The translations under genes and the position numbers were made by a program. From NCBI GenBank assembly GCA_017619635.1, contig JAFZRZ010000040.1, positions 1 through 64,000 of the forward strand: a DNA stretch of 64,000 nt, in the 5' to 3' direction. The stretch comes from Lachnospiraceae bacterium. GTDB taxonomy: Bacteria > Bacillota > Clostridia > Lachnospirales > Lachnospiraceae. Every line of letters begins with the position of its first letter. The stretch's first letter is position 1. The notes below the pieces were generated by a model. It saw only the letters and a list, made by a program, of their open reading frames with translations. It had not been told where the DNA came from and did no database searches. This document shows positions 9,587 through 18,196 of this stretch, piece after piece.

Positions 9587-10789
9587 ATGTTTACTAAGTT
9601 TTTCTACGACCTTAGGGCGGCGGGACTTAAAGTTACCTTCGCAGAGTTTCTTACATTGCAGGAAGCTCTCGATAAGGGACTCGCGAACAGTTCTCTGACG
9701 GATTTTTATTATCTGTGCCGCATGATACTGGTCAAAAGTGAAACTGAATATGATAAGTTTGACATGGTCTTTGAGAACAACTTCAAAGGTGCTCACTATG
9801 AGCCTGAAGTTGGTGCAAATATGCTCAAATGGCTTGATAAATCCGATATGGATGAATTCATAGCCGAAACTGAGAGACAATGGCTTAATCAGAGCGAGGA
9901 TCTTCAGATCGACAAGGATGATGTTGAGGAGAAGTTCAAAGCAAGATTAAAGGATCAGGACAGCGAGCATAACGGCGGATCCCATTGGATCGGGACCATG
10001 GGAAAAACAAGCTTTGGAAACACCGGCGGGAACATAGGTGGTGTGAGAGTCGGCGGAAAGAGCGGATACCAGTCTGCCTTTGCGGTAATCGGAGCTAAGA
10101 AGTATGCCGATTTCAGAGACGACAGGATAATAGATAACAGACAGTTCATGCAGGCTTTAAGGAAACTGAGACAGTTTTCAACAAAGCTTGATATACCAAA
10201 GACTGAGCTTGATATAGACGGTACGATAGATAAGACATGCAACAATGGCGGCATGCTTCAGATCGTAATGGAAAAGCCGAGGAAGAATTCCGTAAAGCTT
10301 TTGCTTTTGATGGACAGCGGCGGTACCATGATACCATATTCGAGCCTTATGAATGAGCTGTTTCAGTCAATAAACAAATCGAATCACTATAAGGACGTTA
10401 AAGTCTATTATTTCCACAATTGTATTTACAGTAAGCTTTATAATACTCCGGAGTGTGAGAATGGCGACTGGATAGATACTGAATGGATGTTCAGAAATCT
10501 TGACAGTGATTATAAAGTTATAATTGTGGGCGATGCAGCCATGGCTCCGGAGGAACTGTACAGTGATTCGGGCAATTACAGAGGACCCAACGGCGGACTT
10601 AGCGGATGGGACTGGTTGCTCTTAATGAAAAGGCATTATAAAAAGATCGTATGGATGAATCCCAAGATGGCAGTAGGTCATGCTCCGTGGAGAGAAGCCG
10701 AGACAGCGGTAAAGACAATCTTTCCGATGTACAAACTCACTGTTGACGGACTTAACCAGGCTATGACCATGTTGATGACGGGTAAATGA
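9587..10789 (+). CDS. VWA domain protein, CoxE/YeaD-like partner of MoxR ATPase
   Basis: This 400-residue soluble protein has a C-terminal von Willebrand A-like half beginning near residue 235. The metal-site motif is LLLMDSGGTM, a variant of the normal DxSxS in which the two Ser are Gly and Thr, so metal binding may be weaker. The N-terminal part resembles CoxE-type proteins, and a glycine-rich loop with GNTGGNIGG lies near residues 143-155. It starts 3 bases after the MoxR ATPase stop, the standard pairing of these two families. The biological target cannot be deduced. Confidence 0.85.
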   Translation: MFTKFFYDLRAAGLKVTFAEFLTLQEALDKGLANSSLTDFYYLCRMILVKSETEYDKFDMVFENNFKGAHYEPEVGANMLKWLDKSDMDEFIAETERQWLNQSEDLQIDKDDVEEKFKARLKDQDSEHNGGSHWIGTMGKTSFGNTGGNIGGVRVGGKSGYQSAFAVIGAKKYADFRDDRIIDNRQFMQALRKLRQFSTKLDIPKTELDIDGTIDKTCNNGGMLQIVMEKPRKNSVKLLLLMDSGGTMIPYSSLMNELFQSINKSNHYKDVKVYYFHNCIYSKLYNTPECENGDWIDTEWMFRNLDSDYKVIIVGDAAMAPEELYSDSGNYRGPNGGLSGWDWLLLMKRHYKKIVWMNPKMAVGHAPWREAETAVKTIFPMYKLTVDGLNQAMTMLMTGK

Positions 10790-10823
10790 TACGCATCTTT
10801 ATTGAAAGACGAGGAAATATAAA

Positions 10824-12059
10824 ATGGGAATTTTTGAGGAATTACAGGCAAGAGGACTTCTTGCGCAGCTTACTGATGAAGAAGGTATAAGAGAGCTTAT
10901 CAACAACGGTAAGGCTACTTTCTACATCGGATTTGATCCTACGGCAGACAGCCTTCATGTAGGTCACTTCATGGCACTGTGTCTTATGAAGAGATTACAG
11001 ATGGCAGGCAACAAGCCTATTGCTCTGCTTGGCGGCGGAACCGGTATGATCGGTGACCCTTCAGGTAAAACAGATATGAGAAAGATGCTCACAAAGGAAG
11101 ATATCGATCACAATATCGAATGCTTCAAAAAGCAGATGAGCAGGTTCATTGATTTCTCAGACGGTAAGGCATTACTTGTAAACAATGCAGACTGGCTTTT
11201 GGAACTTAACTACGTTGATGTACTCCGTGAAGTCGGACCTTACTTCTCTGTAACAAACATGTTAAGAGCTGAGTGCTTCAAACAGCGTATGGACAGAGAC
11301 GGCGGACTCACCTTCCTTGAGTTTAACTACATGATCATGCAGAGTTATGACTTTTTGGAGCTCTATAGAAGATACGGATGTAACCTTCAGTTCGGTGGTG
11401 ACGATCAGTGGAGCAACATGCTCGGCGGAAGAGAACTCATCAGAAAGAAACTCGGAAAGAATGATGCACAGGCTATGACACAGACACTTCTCCTTAACTC
11501 GGAAGGAAAGAAGATGGGTAAGACTGTAAGCGGTGCTGTATGGCTTGATCCTAACAAGACATCTCCTTTCGATTTCTACCAGTACTGGAGAAATGTTGCT
11601 GATGCTGATGTATTAAGAATGATCAGAATGTTAACCTTCCTTCCTCTTGAACAGATCGATGAGATGGATAAATGGGAAGGTTCAGAACTTAACAAGGCAA
11701 AAGAGATCCTCGCATACGAGCTTACAAAACTTGTTCACGGTGAGGAGGAGGCTGTTAAAGCGCAGGAGAGTGCAAGAGCATTATTCTCAGGAAGCGGTAC
11801 TCTTGAAATGCCCACATGTGAGATTACAGAGGATATGTTAAGAGACGGTGTGATCGATATTTTGGGTGTCCTTGCAAACTCAGGCCTTTGCACATCAAGA
11901 AGCGAAGCAAGAAGAGCTGTTGAACAGGGTGGCGTTACCGTTGATGATGAAAAAGCAACTGATATCAAGAAAACATACTCACCTCAAGATCTTTCAGGCG
12001 ATGGTATAGTCGTAAGAAGAGGTAAGAAGAGTTACAAGAGAGTCAAAATGGTAAACTAA
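10824..12059 (+). CDS. tyrS: tyrosyl-tRNA synthetase
   Basis: TyrRS charges tRNA-Tyr. The class I signature appears as HVGHF (HIGH motif) near residue 46 and KMGKT (KMSKS motif) near residue 231; the Tyr-binding block FLEFNYMIMQSYDF lies near residues 168-181 and FGGDDQWSN near 192. The C-terminal ~70 residues are an S4 RNA-binding domain with TSRSEARRAVEQGGV. The length of 411 residues is usual. The gap to the preceding gene is only 34 bases, so there is no room for a T-box leader and the gene is probably expressed with its upstream neighbours. Confidence 0.98.
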   Translation: MGIFEELQARGLLAQLTDEEGIRELINNGKATFYIGFDPTADSLHVGHFMALCLMKRLQMAGNKPIALLGGGTGMIGDPSGKTDMRKMLTKEDIDHNIECFKKQMSRFIDFSDGKALLVNNADWLLELNYVDVLREVGPYFSVTNMLRAECFKQRMDRDGGLTFLEFNYMIMQSYDFLELYRRYGCNLQFGGDDQWSNMLGGRELIRKKLGKNDAQAMTQTLLLNSEGKKMGKTVSGAVWLDPNKTSPFDFYQYWRNVADADVLRMIRMLTFLPLEQIDEMDKWEGSELNKAKEILAYELTKLVHGEEEAVKAQESARALFSGSGTLEMPTCEITEDMLRDGVIDILGVLANSGLCTSRSEARRAVEQGGVTVDDEKATDIKKTYSPQDLSGDGIVVRRGKKSYKRVKMVN

Positions 12060-12100
12060 AGTAAAACGAGGTAAAACCTTAACAAATTTTAAGACAACTT

Positions 12101-12122
12101 AAGGATTTGTTTATTCCTTTTT
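12101..12122 (+). terminator. weak putative terminator after tyrS
   Basis: A 5-bp stem AAGGA/TCCTT with a 9-base loop is followed by TTTT. It is weak by itself but sits where tyrS transcription should stop. Confidence 0.3.
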
Positions 12123-12209
12123 GATTATGATGAGTATATTATAAAGTCATGGAAGAAAGTTTTTCTCCGCCCAAATAATTCAATAGTTATTCATCTTGCA
12201 ATTAGGAAT

Positions 12210-12287
12210 AATAAATCGTCGGTTTAGTGTTCTGGTTCCCTACCAGGTATCGAAAGATACAAAGTTCATTAAGACCGACGATTTATT
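12210..12287 (+). ncRNA. candidate structured RNA with three-way junction
   Basis: A perfect 14-bp outer stem (AATAAATCGTCGGT at 12210-12223 with its complement at 12274-12287) encloses two adjacent hairpins: CTGGT-TCCCT-ACCAG (12232-12246) and GTATC-GAAA-GATAC (12247-12260), the latter closed by a GNRA tetraloop. Junction strands are 8 and 13 bases. Such a regular three-way junction is unlikely by chance. The C-rich TCCCT loop could pair with G-rich ribosome binding sites, as in C-rich-loop small RNAs of Firmicutes. I recognise no known family; it lies upstream of the next promoter, so it is not the leader of the DUF3048 gene. The transcribed strand is assumed, not shown. Confidence 0.5.
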
Positions 12288-12304
12288 TTGCACAAATTTA
12301 ACAC

Positions 12305-12333
12305 TTGTCTATAAATACATTTTCCACTATAAT
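12305..12333 (+). promoter_or_regulatory. sigma-A promoter of the DUF3048 lipoprotein gene
   Basis: The elements are TTGTCT (12305-12310), a 17-base spacer and a perfect TATAAT (12328-12333), giving a leader of about 68 bases before the ATG at 12409. Confidence 0.8.
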
Positions 12334-12363
12334 GATAAAGGTTTGTGTCAAAAACATATAGTA

Positions 12364-12386
12364 CCCGGTGAGTGGGATTTACCGGG
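12364..12386 (+). promoter_or_regulatory. leader hairpin before the DUF3048 gene
   Basis: CCCGGT (12364-12369) pairs with ACCGGG (12381-12386), forming a 6-bp GC-rich hairpin that ends about 10 bases before the GGGAG ribosome binding site. It may stabilise the mRNA or tune initiation; the role is not known. Confidence 0.4.
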
Positions 12387-12408
12387 AGAAAAGAAAGGGA
12401 GTTTTTAG

Positions 12409-13533
12409 ATGAAAAGAAAAGTAGTTAGTGCTTTGGCTGTTCTTTTATGTTTTTGCATGTTGGGGGCATGCGGTAAAGAAGAAGCCACAGTAGAGTATGT
12501 TCAGCCGGAGATAGAGACTATCCCCACGACTGACGAAACACCAGTTGAAGAAGAAGTAGTAGAGGATACATCAGAGCCTAAGGAAGATGAGCTTCCCGAG
12601 GGAATGTATTTCTCAGAACTTACACATCTGCCGATATCTCTTGAGCTTAAAGATCAGAGACCTATCGCTGCAATGGTAGATAATGAAAAGACAGCATTGC
12701 CACACTTCGGTATGAATGAAGCTGATATCGTTTATGAGATGATGAACTCAACACAGAACGATAGGATCACACGTTTCATGGTACTTATGAAGGACTGGGG
12801 CAGTATTGAACAGCTTGGTTCTATCCGTTCAACAAGACCTACAAATATTCTGCTCGCTGCAGAGTACAATGCAGTTCTTTGTCATGACGGTGGTCCGTTC
12901 TATATCGATGCATATTTCTCAAAGACGATCTTTAAGGATCACTTCTCAGGAATATTCTCACGTGTTGATAACGGTAAGGCCAGAGAGTTCACAGAGTATA
13001 TCATGCCCGGTGACCTTGACAAGGCATTCAATAACTCTAAGTTCTCTACAACATATACAGAGTATTATCCTGGTGAGCATTTCACATTTGCTCCCAAGGT
13101 TGATCCTATAACCTTTGAAGGTGATTCAAATGCAAAGACATGTACTTTCATAGATCTTCCGTTCAAGCATAATGGTTCAGAACTTGAGTACAACGATGCA
13201 GACAAGAAGTACTACTATGCAGAGTACAATGCTCCTCATAAGGACGGTAAGACCGGAGAGGTTCTTTGCTTTGACAATGTAATCATCCAGAGATGTACAT
13301 TCACTCAGCTTGATGATCACGGATATCTTATCTACAACGTAATCGATTCAGGTAAAGAAGGTTACTACTGCACAAATGGAAAGTGCATACCGATCACATG
13401 GGCTAAGGGAGGAGAGGACAACTCACTCACAAAGTTCTATGACACGAACGGTGAAGAGATAAAGATCAATACAGGTAAGACTTATATCACACTTATTCCC
13501 TCAGATTCATGGGATGAGCTTGTGATCAAATAA
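12409..13533 (+). CDS. DUF3048 family lipoprotein (YerB-like)
   Basis: The 374-residue protein begins with a lipoprotein signal peptide: a basic start, a hydrophobic stretch and the lipobox LGAC with Cys at about residue 21. An acidic low-complexity linker (residues 25-65) leads to the DUF3048 core with RPIAAMVDN, HFGMNEADIVYEMM and a GSIRSTRP motif, then a C-terminal domain. It should be anchored to the outer face of the membrane. Family function is unknown; B. subtilis YerB is a member. It has its own promoter upstream and a strong terminator directly downstream, so it is a single-gene unit. Confidence 0.93.
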   Translation: MKRKVVSALAVLLCFCMLGACGKEEATVEYVQPEIETIPTTDETPVEEEVVEDTSEPKEDELPEGMYFSELTHLPISLELKDQRPIAAMVDNEKTALPHFGMNEADIVYEMMNSTQNDRITRFMVLMKDWGSIEQLGSIRSTRPTNILLAAEYNAVLCHDGGPFYIDAYFSKTIFKDHFSGIFSRVDNGKAREFTEYIMPGDLDKAFNNSKFSTTYTEYYPGEHFTFAPKVDPITFEGDSNAKTCTFIDLPFKHNGSELEYNDADKKYYYAEYNAPHKDGKTGEVLCFDNVIIQRCTFTQLDDHGYLIYNVIDSGKEGYYCTNGKCIPITWAKGGEDNSLTKFYDTNGEEIKINTGKTYITLIPSDSWDELVIK

Positions 13534-13541
13534 GAAGGTTT

Positions 13542-13568
13542 AGAGGCTTCCAAACGGGGGCCTCTTTT
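13542..13568 (+). terminator. intrinsic terminator after the DUF3048 gene
   Basis: AGAGGC (13542-13547) pairs with GCCTCT (13560-13565), followed by a T-run, only 8 bases after the stop codon. Confidence 0.75.
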
Positions 13569-13571
13569 AAC

Positions 13572-13601
13572 TTGAGTGAGACTTGTGAAATATGATAAAA
13601 T
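13572..13601 (+). promoter_or_regulatory. putative promoter of punA
   Basis: TTGAGT (13572-13577), an 18-base spacer and TAAAAT (13596-13601) with TGA just before the -10 box lie between the upstream terminator and the gene. Confidence 0.5.
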
Positions 13602-13645
13602 GATTGACAGGTATAAATATAAAAAACACAAAGAAAGGGGTACTT

Positions 13646-14467
13646 ATGAATCCAATTTACGATAAGTTAGAAAAGTGTCTTGCAAGTGTTAGAGCAAAGA
13701 CTGATTTTGTTCCGAGAGTTGCAATAGTTTTAGGATCAGGACTCGGTGATTATGCAAATGACATAAAAGTCGAGTGTGAGATTGATTATCATGATATAGA
13801 GGGATTTCCAGTATCTACTGTTCCCGGACATGCAGGCAAGTTCATCTTCGGATATGTTGGTGAGGTTCCTGTCGTATGCATGAAGGGAAGAGTTCATTTT
13901 TATGAAGGTTATCCGATAAGCGATGTTGTTCTTCCTACAAGACTTATGAAGCTTATGGGGGCTGAGATCCTTTTCCTAACAAATGCGTCAGGAGGACTTA
14001 ACACAACATTCTGTGCAGGTGATTTCATGATGCTCACAGATCATATTTCATGCTTTGCTCCCAATCCTTTAATAGGTGCAAATATAGATGAGCTCGGAAC
14101 TCGTTTTCCTGATATGACTCATGTTTATGATAAGGATCTTAGAGACATAATCGAACAGACTGCAAAAGAGAACAATATAAAGCTTCAGAAGGGAGTTTAT
14201 GCACAGCTTACAGGTCCTTCGTTTGAAAGTCCTGCAGAGATAAGGATGTTAAGAACTCTCGGAGTTGATGCAGTAGGAATGTCAACAGTAGTGGAAGCTA
14301 TAGCGGCAAATCATATGGGAATGAAGATATGTGGCATATCATGTGTATGTAATCTTGCTGCAGGCATGACAGATAATCCGCTAACACATGATGAAGTTCA
14401 GGCGGCAGCTAATGAAGCGGCACCCAAATTCAAAAAGCTGCTCACAGAATCGGTAAAGAAATTTTAA
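13646..14467 (+). CDS. punA: purine nucleoside phosphorylase (PNP family II)
   Basis: This enzyme phosphorolyses inosine and guanosine to the free base and ribose 1-phosphate in purine salvage. Clear marks of the trimeric PNP family are the phosphate-binding GSGLGDYA near residue 31, TVPGHAGKF near 60, RVHFYEGY near 80, and GPSFESPAEIRML with VGMSTVVEA near 190-215. The start ATG 13646 follows an AAAGGGG ribosome binding site; upstream codons in frame are not supported. The protein is 273 residues, as usual. The next gene, an MTA/SAH deaminase-like enzyme, also acts on purine nucleosides, so the two form a salvage pair. Confidence 0.96.
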   Translation: MNPIYDKLEKCLASVRAKTDFVPRVAIVLGSGLGDYANDIKVECEIDYHDIEGFPVSTVPGHAGKFIFGYVGEVPVVCMKGRVHFYEGYPISDVVLPTRLMKLMGAEILFLTNASGGLNTTFCAGDFMMLTDHISCFAPNPLIGANIDELGTRFPDMTHVYDKDLRDIIEQTAKENNIKLQKGVYAQLTGPSFESPAEIRMLRTLGVDAVGMSTVVEAIAANHMGMKICGISCVCNLAAGMTDNPLTHDEVQAAANEAAPKFKKLLTESVKKF

Positions 14468-14489
14468 TCAATAAAGAGGGATATATTAC

Positions 14490-15761
14490 ATGAATATCAG
14501 ATTTTATAATGCCAGGATCATGACCATGAAAGACGGTGTTGATGTCTTTGAAGGTGAATTATGGGTCAAAGGAAACAGGATAGATTACGTTGGAGAGTCT
14601 AAAAGCAGCAATGTTATATGGGATAAAGAGATAGACTGTGAAAAGAATCTTTTAATGCCAGGATTTAAAGACGTTCATACTCACAGCGGCATGACAGCTT
14701 TCAGATCTCTTGCCGATGATCTTAATCTTCAGGACTGGTTAAACAATATGATCTTTCCGAGAGAAGCAGTTATGTCCGGAGAAGATATCTACTGGCTGAC
14801 CAAACTCGCCATACTCGAATATCTTACGACCGGTGTAACTCTTATCGCAGATATGTATCTCACACCAGAGACTATCCTTGATTCATGTGCAGATATGGGA
14901 ATGAGATGTGAGATCGTTTCAGGACTTAACAAGTTCGGTCCGACACTGCAGGTATTGGAGGACAGATACAATAATCTTAACGGAAAGAATCCTTTGGTTG
15001 GCTTCAAGATGGGTGTTCATGCAGAATACACATGTGACAGAGAGCTTCTTGAAGAGGTTTCAAAACTGATACATAAGTATGAAGCACCTTTGTATGTGCA
15101 TATGTCAGAAACGACAACAGAGGTAGAAGGGTGTAAGGAACGCTACGGTATAAGCCCTGTTGCTCTTTTTGAAGAACTCGGTCTCTGGGATTTTGGCGGA
15201 AGCATATATCATGGTGTATGGTGTGATGATGCCGATATGGAGATACTTAAAAAGAGAAATATCTCTGTAATAACAAATCCGGGAAGCAATACAAAGCTGG
15301 CAAGCGGTATCGCTCCCATAGCAAAGTATCTTGATAAGGGAATCCTTGTGGGCCTAGGAACTGATGGTCCAAGCTCAAACAACTGCCTTGATATGTTCAG
15401 GGAGATGTTCCTTGTCACAGGACTTGCCAAATTAAAAGATATGGATCCTAAAGCCGTAGGTGCTGACGAGGTACTTAAGATGGCATGCGTAAACGGAGCT
15501 ATAAGTCTTGATCATGAGGACTGCTCTGATCTGAGCGAGGGAAAACTTGCAGATGTCATAATGATAGATCTTAAGCAGCCTAATATGCAGCCGATACTGA
15601 ACATACCAAAGAACATCGTATACAGCGGTTCAAAGAGCAATGTAAAGATGACTATGATCGACGGAAAGATACTTTACATGAACGGTGAGTTCATTGATAC
15701 GGATGTTGATCTTATATATGAGAAATGTGCACAGATCACAGAAAAGCTTAAGGATATCTGA
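14490..15761 (+). CDS. mtaD: amidohydrolase, MTA/SAH deaminase-like
   Basis: The 423-residue TIM-barrel amidohydrolase carries the metal motif DVHTHSGM near residues 60-67, HMSETTTEVEG near 200-211, a His in YHGVW near 235, and the catalytic Asp in GTDGPSSNN near 290. This pattern fits 5'-methylthioadenosine/S-adenosylhomocysteine deaminases, which convert these nucleosides to inosyl products. Other adenosine-type or guanine deaminases are possible within the same superfamily. It starts 22 bases after punA, whose product could then split the deaminated nucleoside. An AGAGGG ribosome binding site precedes the ATG. Confidence 0.85.
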   Translation: MNIRFYNARIMTMKDGVDVFEGELWVKGNRIDYVGESKSSNVIWDKEIDCEKNLLMPGFKDVHTHSGMTAFRSLADDLNLQDWLNNMIFPREAVMSGEDIYWLTKLAILEYLTTGVTLIADMYLTPETILDSCADMGMRCEIVSGLNKFGPTLQVLEDRYNNLNGKNPLVGFKMGVHAEYTCDRELLEEVSKLIHKYEAPLYVHMSETTTEVEGCKERYGISPVALFEELGLWDFGGSIYHGVWCDDADMEILKKRNISVITNPGSNTKLASGIAPIAKYLDKGILVGLGTDGPSSNNCLDMFREMFLVTGLAKLKDMDPKAVGADEVLKMACVNGAISLDHEDCSDLSEGKLADVIMIDLKQPNMQPILNIPKNIVYSGSKSNVKMTMIDGKILYMNGEFIDTDVDLIYEKCAQITEKLKDI

Positions 15762-15766
15762 AGCAG

Positions 15767-17455
15767 ATGACACAGATTATTGTTGTGACTGTTATCCTTC
15801 TTTTTATTATATTCGGAGCAGGATATTACAGGGAGCAGAATGAGAAGAAGGCATACAAGGAAAGTCTTCTTAAAGATTACGGAAAAGTAAATAACAGAAA
15901 GTTCACATCTGATGAGTTAAAAAGTATAAGAGGTTATGAGCTGTATCACAGAGATGAGAATGATTTTCTTATTGATGATACCACCTGGAACGACCTAGAT
16001 ATGAACCTGATATACGCAAGGATGAACTATTGTAAGAGCTCTTCAGGTGATGAGTATCTCTACAACATGTTAAGGCATCCGCAAACATTGGGACATGACT
16101 GGACAGACTTTGAAAAAAAGGTTGAAGGACTTAAGTTGGATGAAAACTTAAGAAGTGAACTGGCTCTGTGTCTTCATGATATCGGCAGGAGCGGCAACTT
16201 AAGTATCTACAGTTATCTTGATAAACTGGATGAAGCCAAAGGCATATCATTTGGAGCAAATATGGCAGGTGTGATCGCATATATACCTGCTATAGCAATA
16301 TGTTTTTTAAATTTGCCTGTGGGGATTGCTCTTGTTTTCATACTTGCTGTTTATAACATAGCTTTCTACTTTAAACAAAAGAGAAAGATCGAGCCATATA
16401 TCATATGCTTTGAATACATATTTAAGGTTTTAAAGAACTGTGACAGTTTAATAGTGACTTTAAAGAATGATAGGAGCAGCATACTTGATGAAGAGATGGA
16501 GGTTCTGAATGAGACTACAGAGGCTTTTGCTTCATTCAGGAGATTCTCATCTTTGGTTGTTGGTGATCTTGGAACAGGTCCCCTTGCTGTCATATTGGAC
16601 TATGTAAAGATGCTCACTCATACGGATCTGTTAAAGTTTGATTCGATGCTGGCTCAAGTAAAGCAGCATAAGGGTGAGATAGATCAGATACTTAGGATAA
16701 CAGGGCAAATCGATGCATATATGAGCATTGGAGAATACAGGACATATCTTAATGATCACTGTATCCCTGAACTTGATGATGGTTATAAAGGATTAGAAAT
16801 AGAAGAAGGATATCATCCCCTTATATCTGAGCCTGTAACAAACAGTATAGATGCCAAAAGAAGCATTCTGCTAACAGGTTCAAATGCTTCCGGAAAATCT
16901 ACATTCTTAAAGATGATAGCTATAAACGCACTTCTTTCGCAGAGCATTCATACTGTATGTGCGAAGAGATATAAGGCACCATATTATGAGATATACTCAT
17001 CCTTAAATTTAAAGGACAATATACTCTCCGGTGAGAGTTATTACATGGTGGAGATAAGATCGATAAAGAGGATAATCGATGCCTGTGACAGAGGGTCAAA
17101 AGTACTTGGCTTTGTTGATGAGGTCTTACGAGGAACAAATACCGTAGAGAGGATAGCTGCATCAAGTGCAATCTTGAGGAATCTCAATTCAAAAGGAGTC
17201 CTTGTATTTGCTGCGACACATGATCTCGAACTTACGGCGATACTTGAAAATGAGTATGACAATTATCATTTTGATGAAGTGATCGATGTAAATGATGTCA
17301 GATTTACATATAAATTATCGGAAGGTAAGGCAACCAGCAGAAATGCCATAAGGCTTTTGATAACAATGGGATATGATAATGACATCACTGACAAAGCCAT
17401 AGATATGGCTAAAGCTCTTGAGAAAGATTTTGACATTAACAGACTGAAAGAATGA
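15767..17455 (+). CDS. membrane-anchored MutS-like ATPase
   Basis: The C-terminal ~200 residues are a MutS-type ATPase domain with Walker A LLTGSNASGKST near residues 365-376, a Walker B-like VLGFVDEVL and a signature GTNTVERIAASSA. The N-terminus has a hydrophobic anchor at residues 3-20, and two more membrane segments lie near residues 165-205. The mismatch-recognition and connector domains of MutS1 are absent. Such MutS-related membrane proteins occur in Firmicutes and Bacteroidetes without an established role; standard mismatch repair is unlikely given the anchors. The gene starts 5 bases after the deaminase stop and is followed after 10 bases by RNase HI. Confidence 0.87.
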   Translation: MTQIIVVTVILLFIIFGAGYYREQNEKKAYKESLLKDYGKVNNRKFTSDELKSIRGYELYHRDENDFLIDDTTWNDLDMNLIYARMNYCKSSSGDEYLYNMLRHPQTLGHDWTDFEKKVEGLKLDENLRSELALCLHDIGRSGNLSIYSYLDKLDEAKGISFGANMAGVIAYIPAIAICFLNLPVGIALVFILAVYNIAFYFKQKRKIEPYIICFEYIFKVLKNCDSLIVTLKNDRSSILDEEMEVLNETTEAFASFRRFSSLVVGDLGTGPLAVILDYVKMLTHTDLLKFDSMLAQVKQHKGEIDQILRITGQIDAYMSIGEYRTYLNDHCIPELDDGYKGLEIEEGYHPLISEPVTNSIDAKRSILLTGSNASGKSTFLKMIAINALLSQSIHTVCAKRYKAPYYEIYSSLNLKDNILSGESYYMVEIRSIKRIIDACDRGSKVLGFVDEVLRGTNTVERIAASSAILRNLNSKGVLVFAATHDLELTAILENEYDNYHFDEVIDVNDVRFTYKLSEGKATSRNAIRLLITMGYDNDITDKAIDMAKALEKDFDINRLKE

Positions 17456-17465
17456 TCAGAATAAA

Positions 17466-17918
17466 ATGAAAGTTATATTATACAGTGACGGATCCTCCAG
17501 AGGAAATCCGGGGCCGGGCGGATACGGTACGATTTTGGAGTATATCGATCCAAAGGGAGAACTGCATACAAGAGAATACAGCGAAGGATTCAAAGAGACA
17601 ACAAATAACAGAATGGAATTAATGGGTGTTATTACAGGTTTGGAAGCACTCATAAAACCATGCGATGTAGAAGTTGTTACCGATTCAAAATATGTGGCCG
17701 ATGCTTTTAATCAGAACTGGATCGAAGGATGGATCAAAAAGGACTGGCGAAGGGGAAAGACAGATGAGGTTAAGAATATCGATCTCTGGGAAAGACTCCT
17801 TGAAGCGATGAAACCTCATAATGTGACATTCACATGGGTAAAGGGCCATGCAGGACATCCACAGAACGAAAGATGTGATGAGCTGGCGACCACAGCAGCT
17901 GACAATATTGAAAATTAA
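17466..17918 (+). CDS. rnhA: ribonuclease HI
   Basis: RNase HI cuts the RNA strand of RNA-DNA hybrids. The four catalytic acidic residues are visible: Asp in YSDGSSRGNPG near residue 8, Glu in NRMELMG near 51, Asp in VTDSKY near 73 and Asp in NERCDELA near 139. The handle region with WIKKDWRRGKTDEVKN is basic, as in E. coli RNase HI. The length of 150 residues is typical. It sits 10 bases after the MutS-like gene. Confidence 0.97.
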   Translation: MKVILYSDGSSRGNPGPGGYGTILEYIDPKGELHTREYSEGFKETTNNRMELMGVITGLEALIKPCDVEVVTDSKYVADAFNQNWIEGWIKKDWRRGKTDEVKNIDLWERLLEAMKPHNVTFTWVKGHAGHPQNERCDELATTAADNIEN

Positions 17919-17986
17919 CCTAAAGAATGATATTATTATCATTGGTTGATTTAAGTTCAGCAAATAATCTAGTATTGGAAGGTTTG

Positions 17987-18175
17987 ATGATGAATAATCT
18001 TATACTTTTTGTAAATTCATTTTTATCATATCTGATCATGTTCCTTGTATTTCTGGTTCTTATTGTTGCCGCGGTGTTCGCAGGTATAAAGGTAAGAAAG
18101 AATAAGAACAAAAAAGATGAGATAGCAGAGTCGGCAGCGAGCCTGGAAGCGGCAGCTGTTAAGAAAGAAGCATAA
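17987..18175 (+). CDS. small single-pass membrane protein of unknown function
   Basis: Starting at ATG 17987 (GGAAGG lies 7 bases upstream), the gene encodes 62 residues: a hydrophobic segment at about 5-33, a basic RKNKNKKDE stretch and an Ala/Glu-rich end. Positive charges after the segment predict a cytoplasmic C-terminus. A strong terminator follows. I do not recognise a family; a small membrane-located modulator is possible. In-frame codons upstream to 17927 lack a ribosome binding site. Confidence 0.6.
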   Translation: MMNNLILFVNSFLSYLIMFLVFLVLIVAAVFAGIKVRKNKNKKDEIAESAASLEAAAVKKEA

Positions 18176-18196
18176 ACAGATCATAAACGAAAGCAG

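Larger units (their letters stand above)
12060..12408 (+). other. 349-base non-coding region between tyrS and the DUF3048 gene
   Basis: No convincing gene lies here. From left to right it holds a weak terminator-like hairpin (AAGGA/TCCTT plus T-run, 12101-12122), a three-way-junction RNA candidate (12210-12287), a good sigma-A promoter (12305-12333) and a short hairpin (12364-12386) in the leader of the next gene. A frame of 70 codons crosses it from TTG 12196 but has no ribosome binding site and runs through the RNA structure. Confidence 0.7.

Noticed and set aside
10790..10823. T-box leader before tyrS
   Set aside because: Only 34 bases separate the genes, too short for a T-box, and no T-box sequence is seen.
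12196..12408. 70-codon frame on + between tyrS and the DUF3048 gene
   Set aside because: It starts at TTG with no ribosome binding site, runs through the three-way-junction RNA element, the promoter and the leader, and ends at the base before the real start codon.
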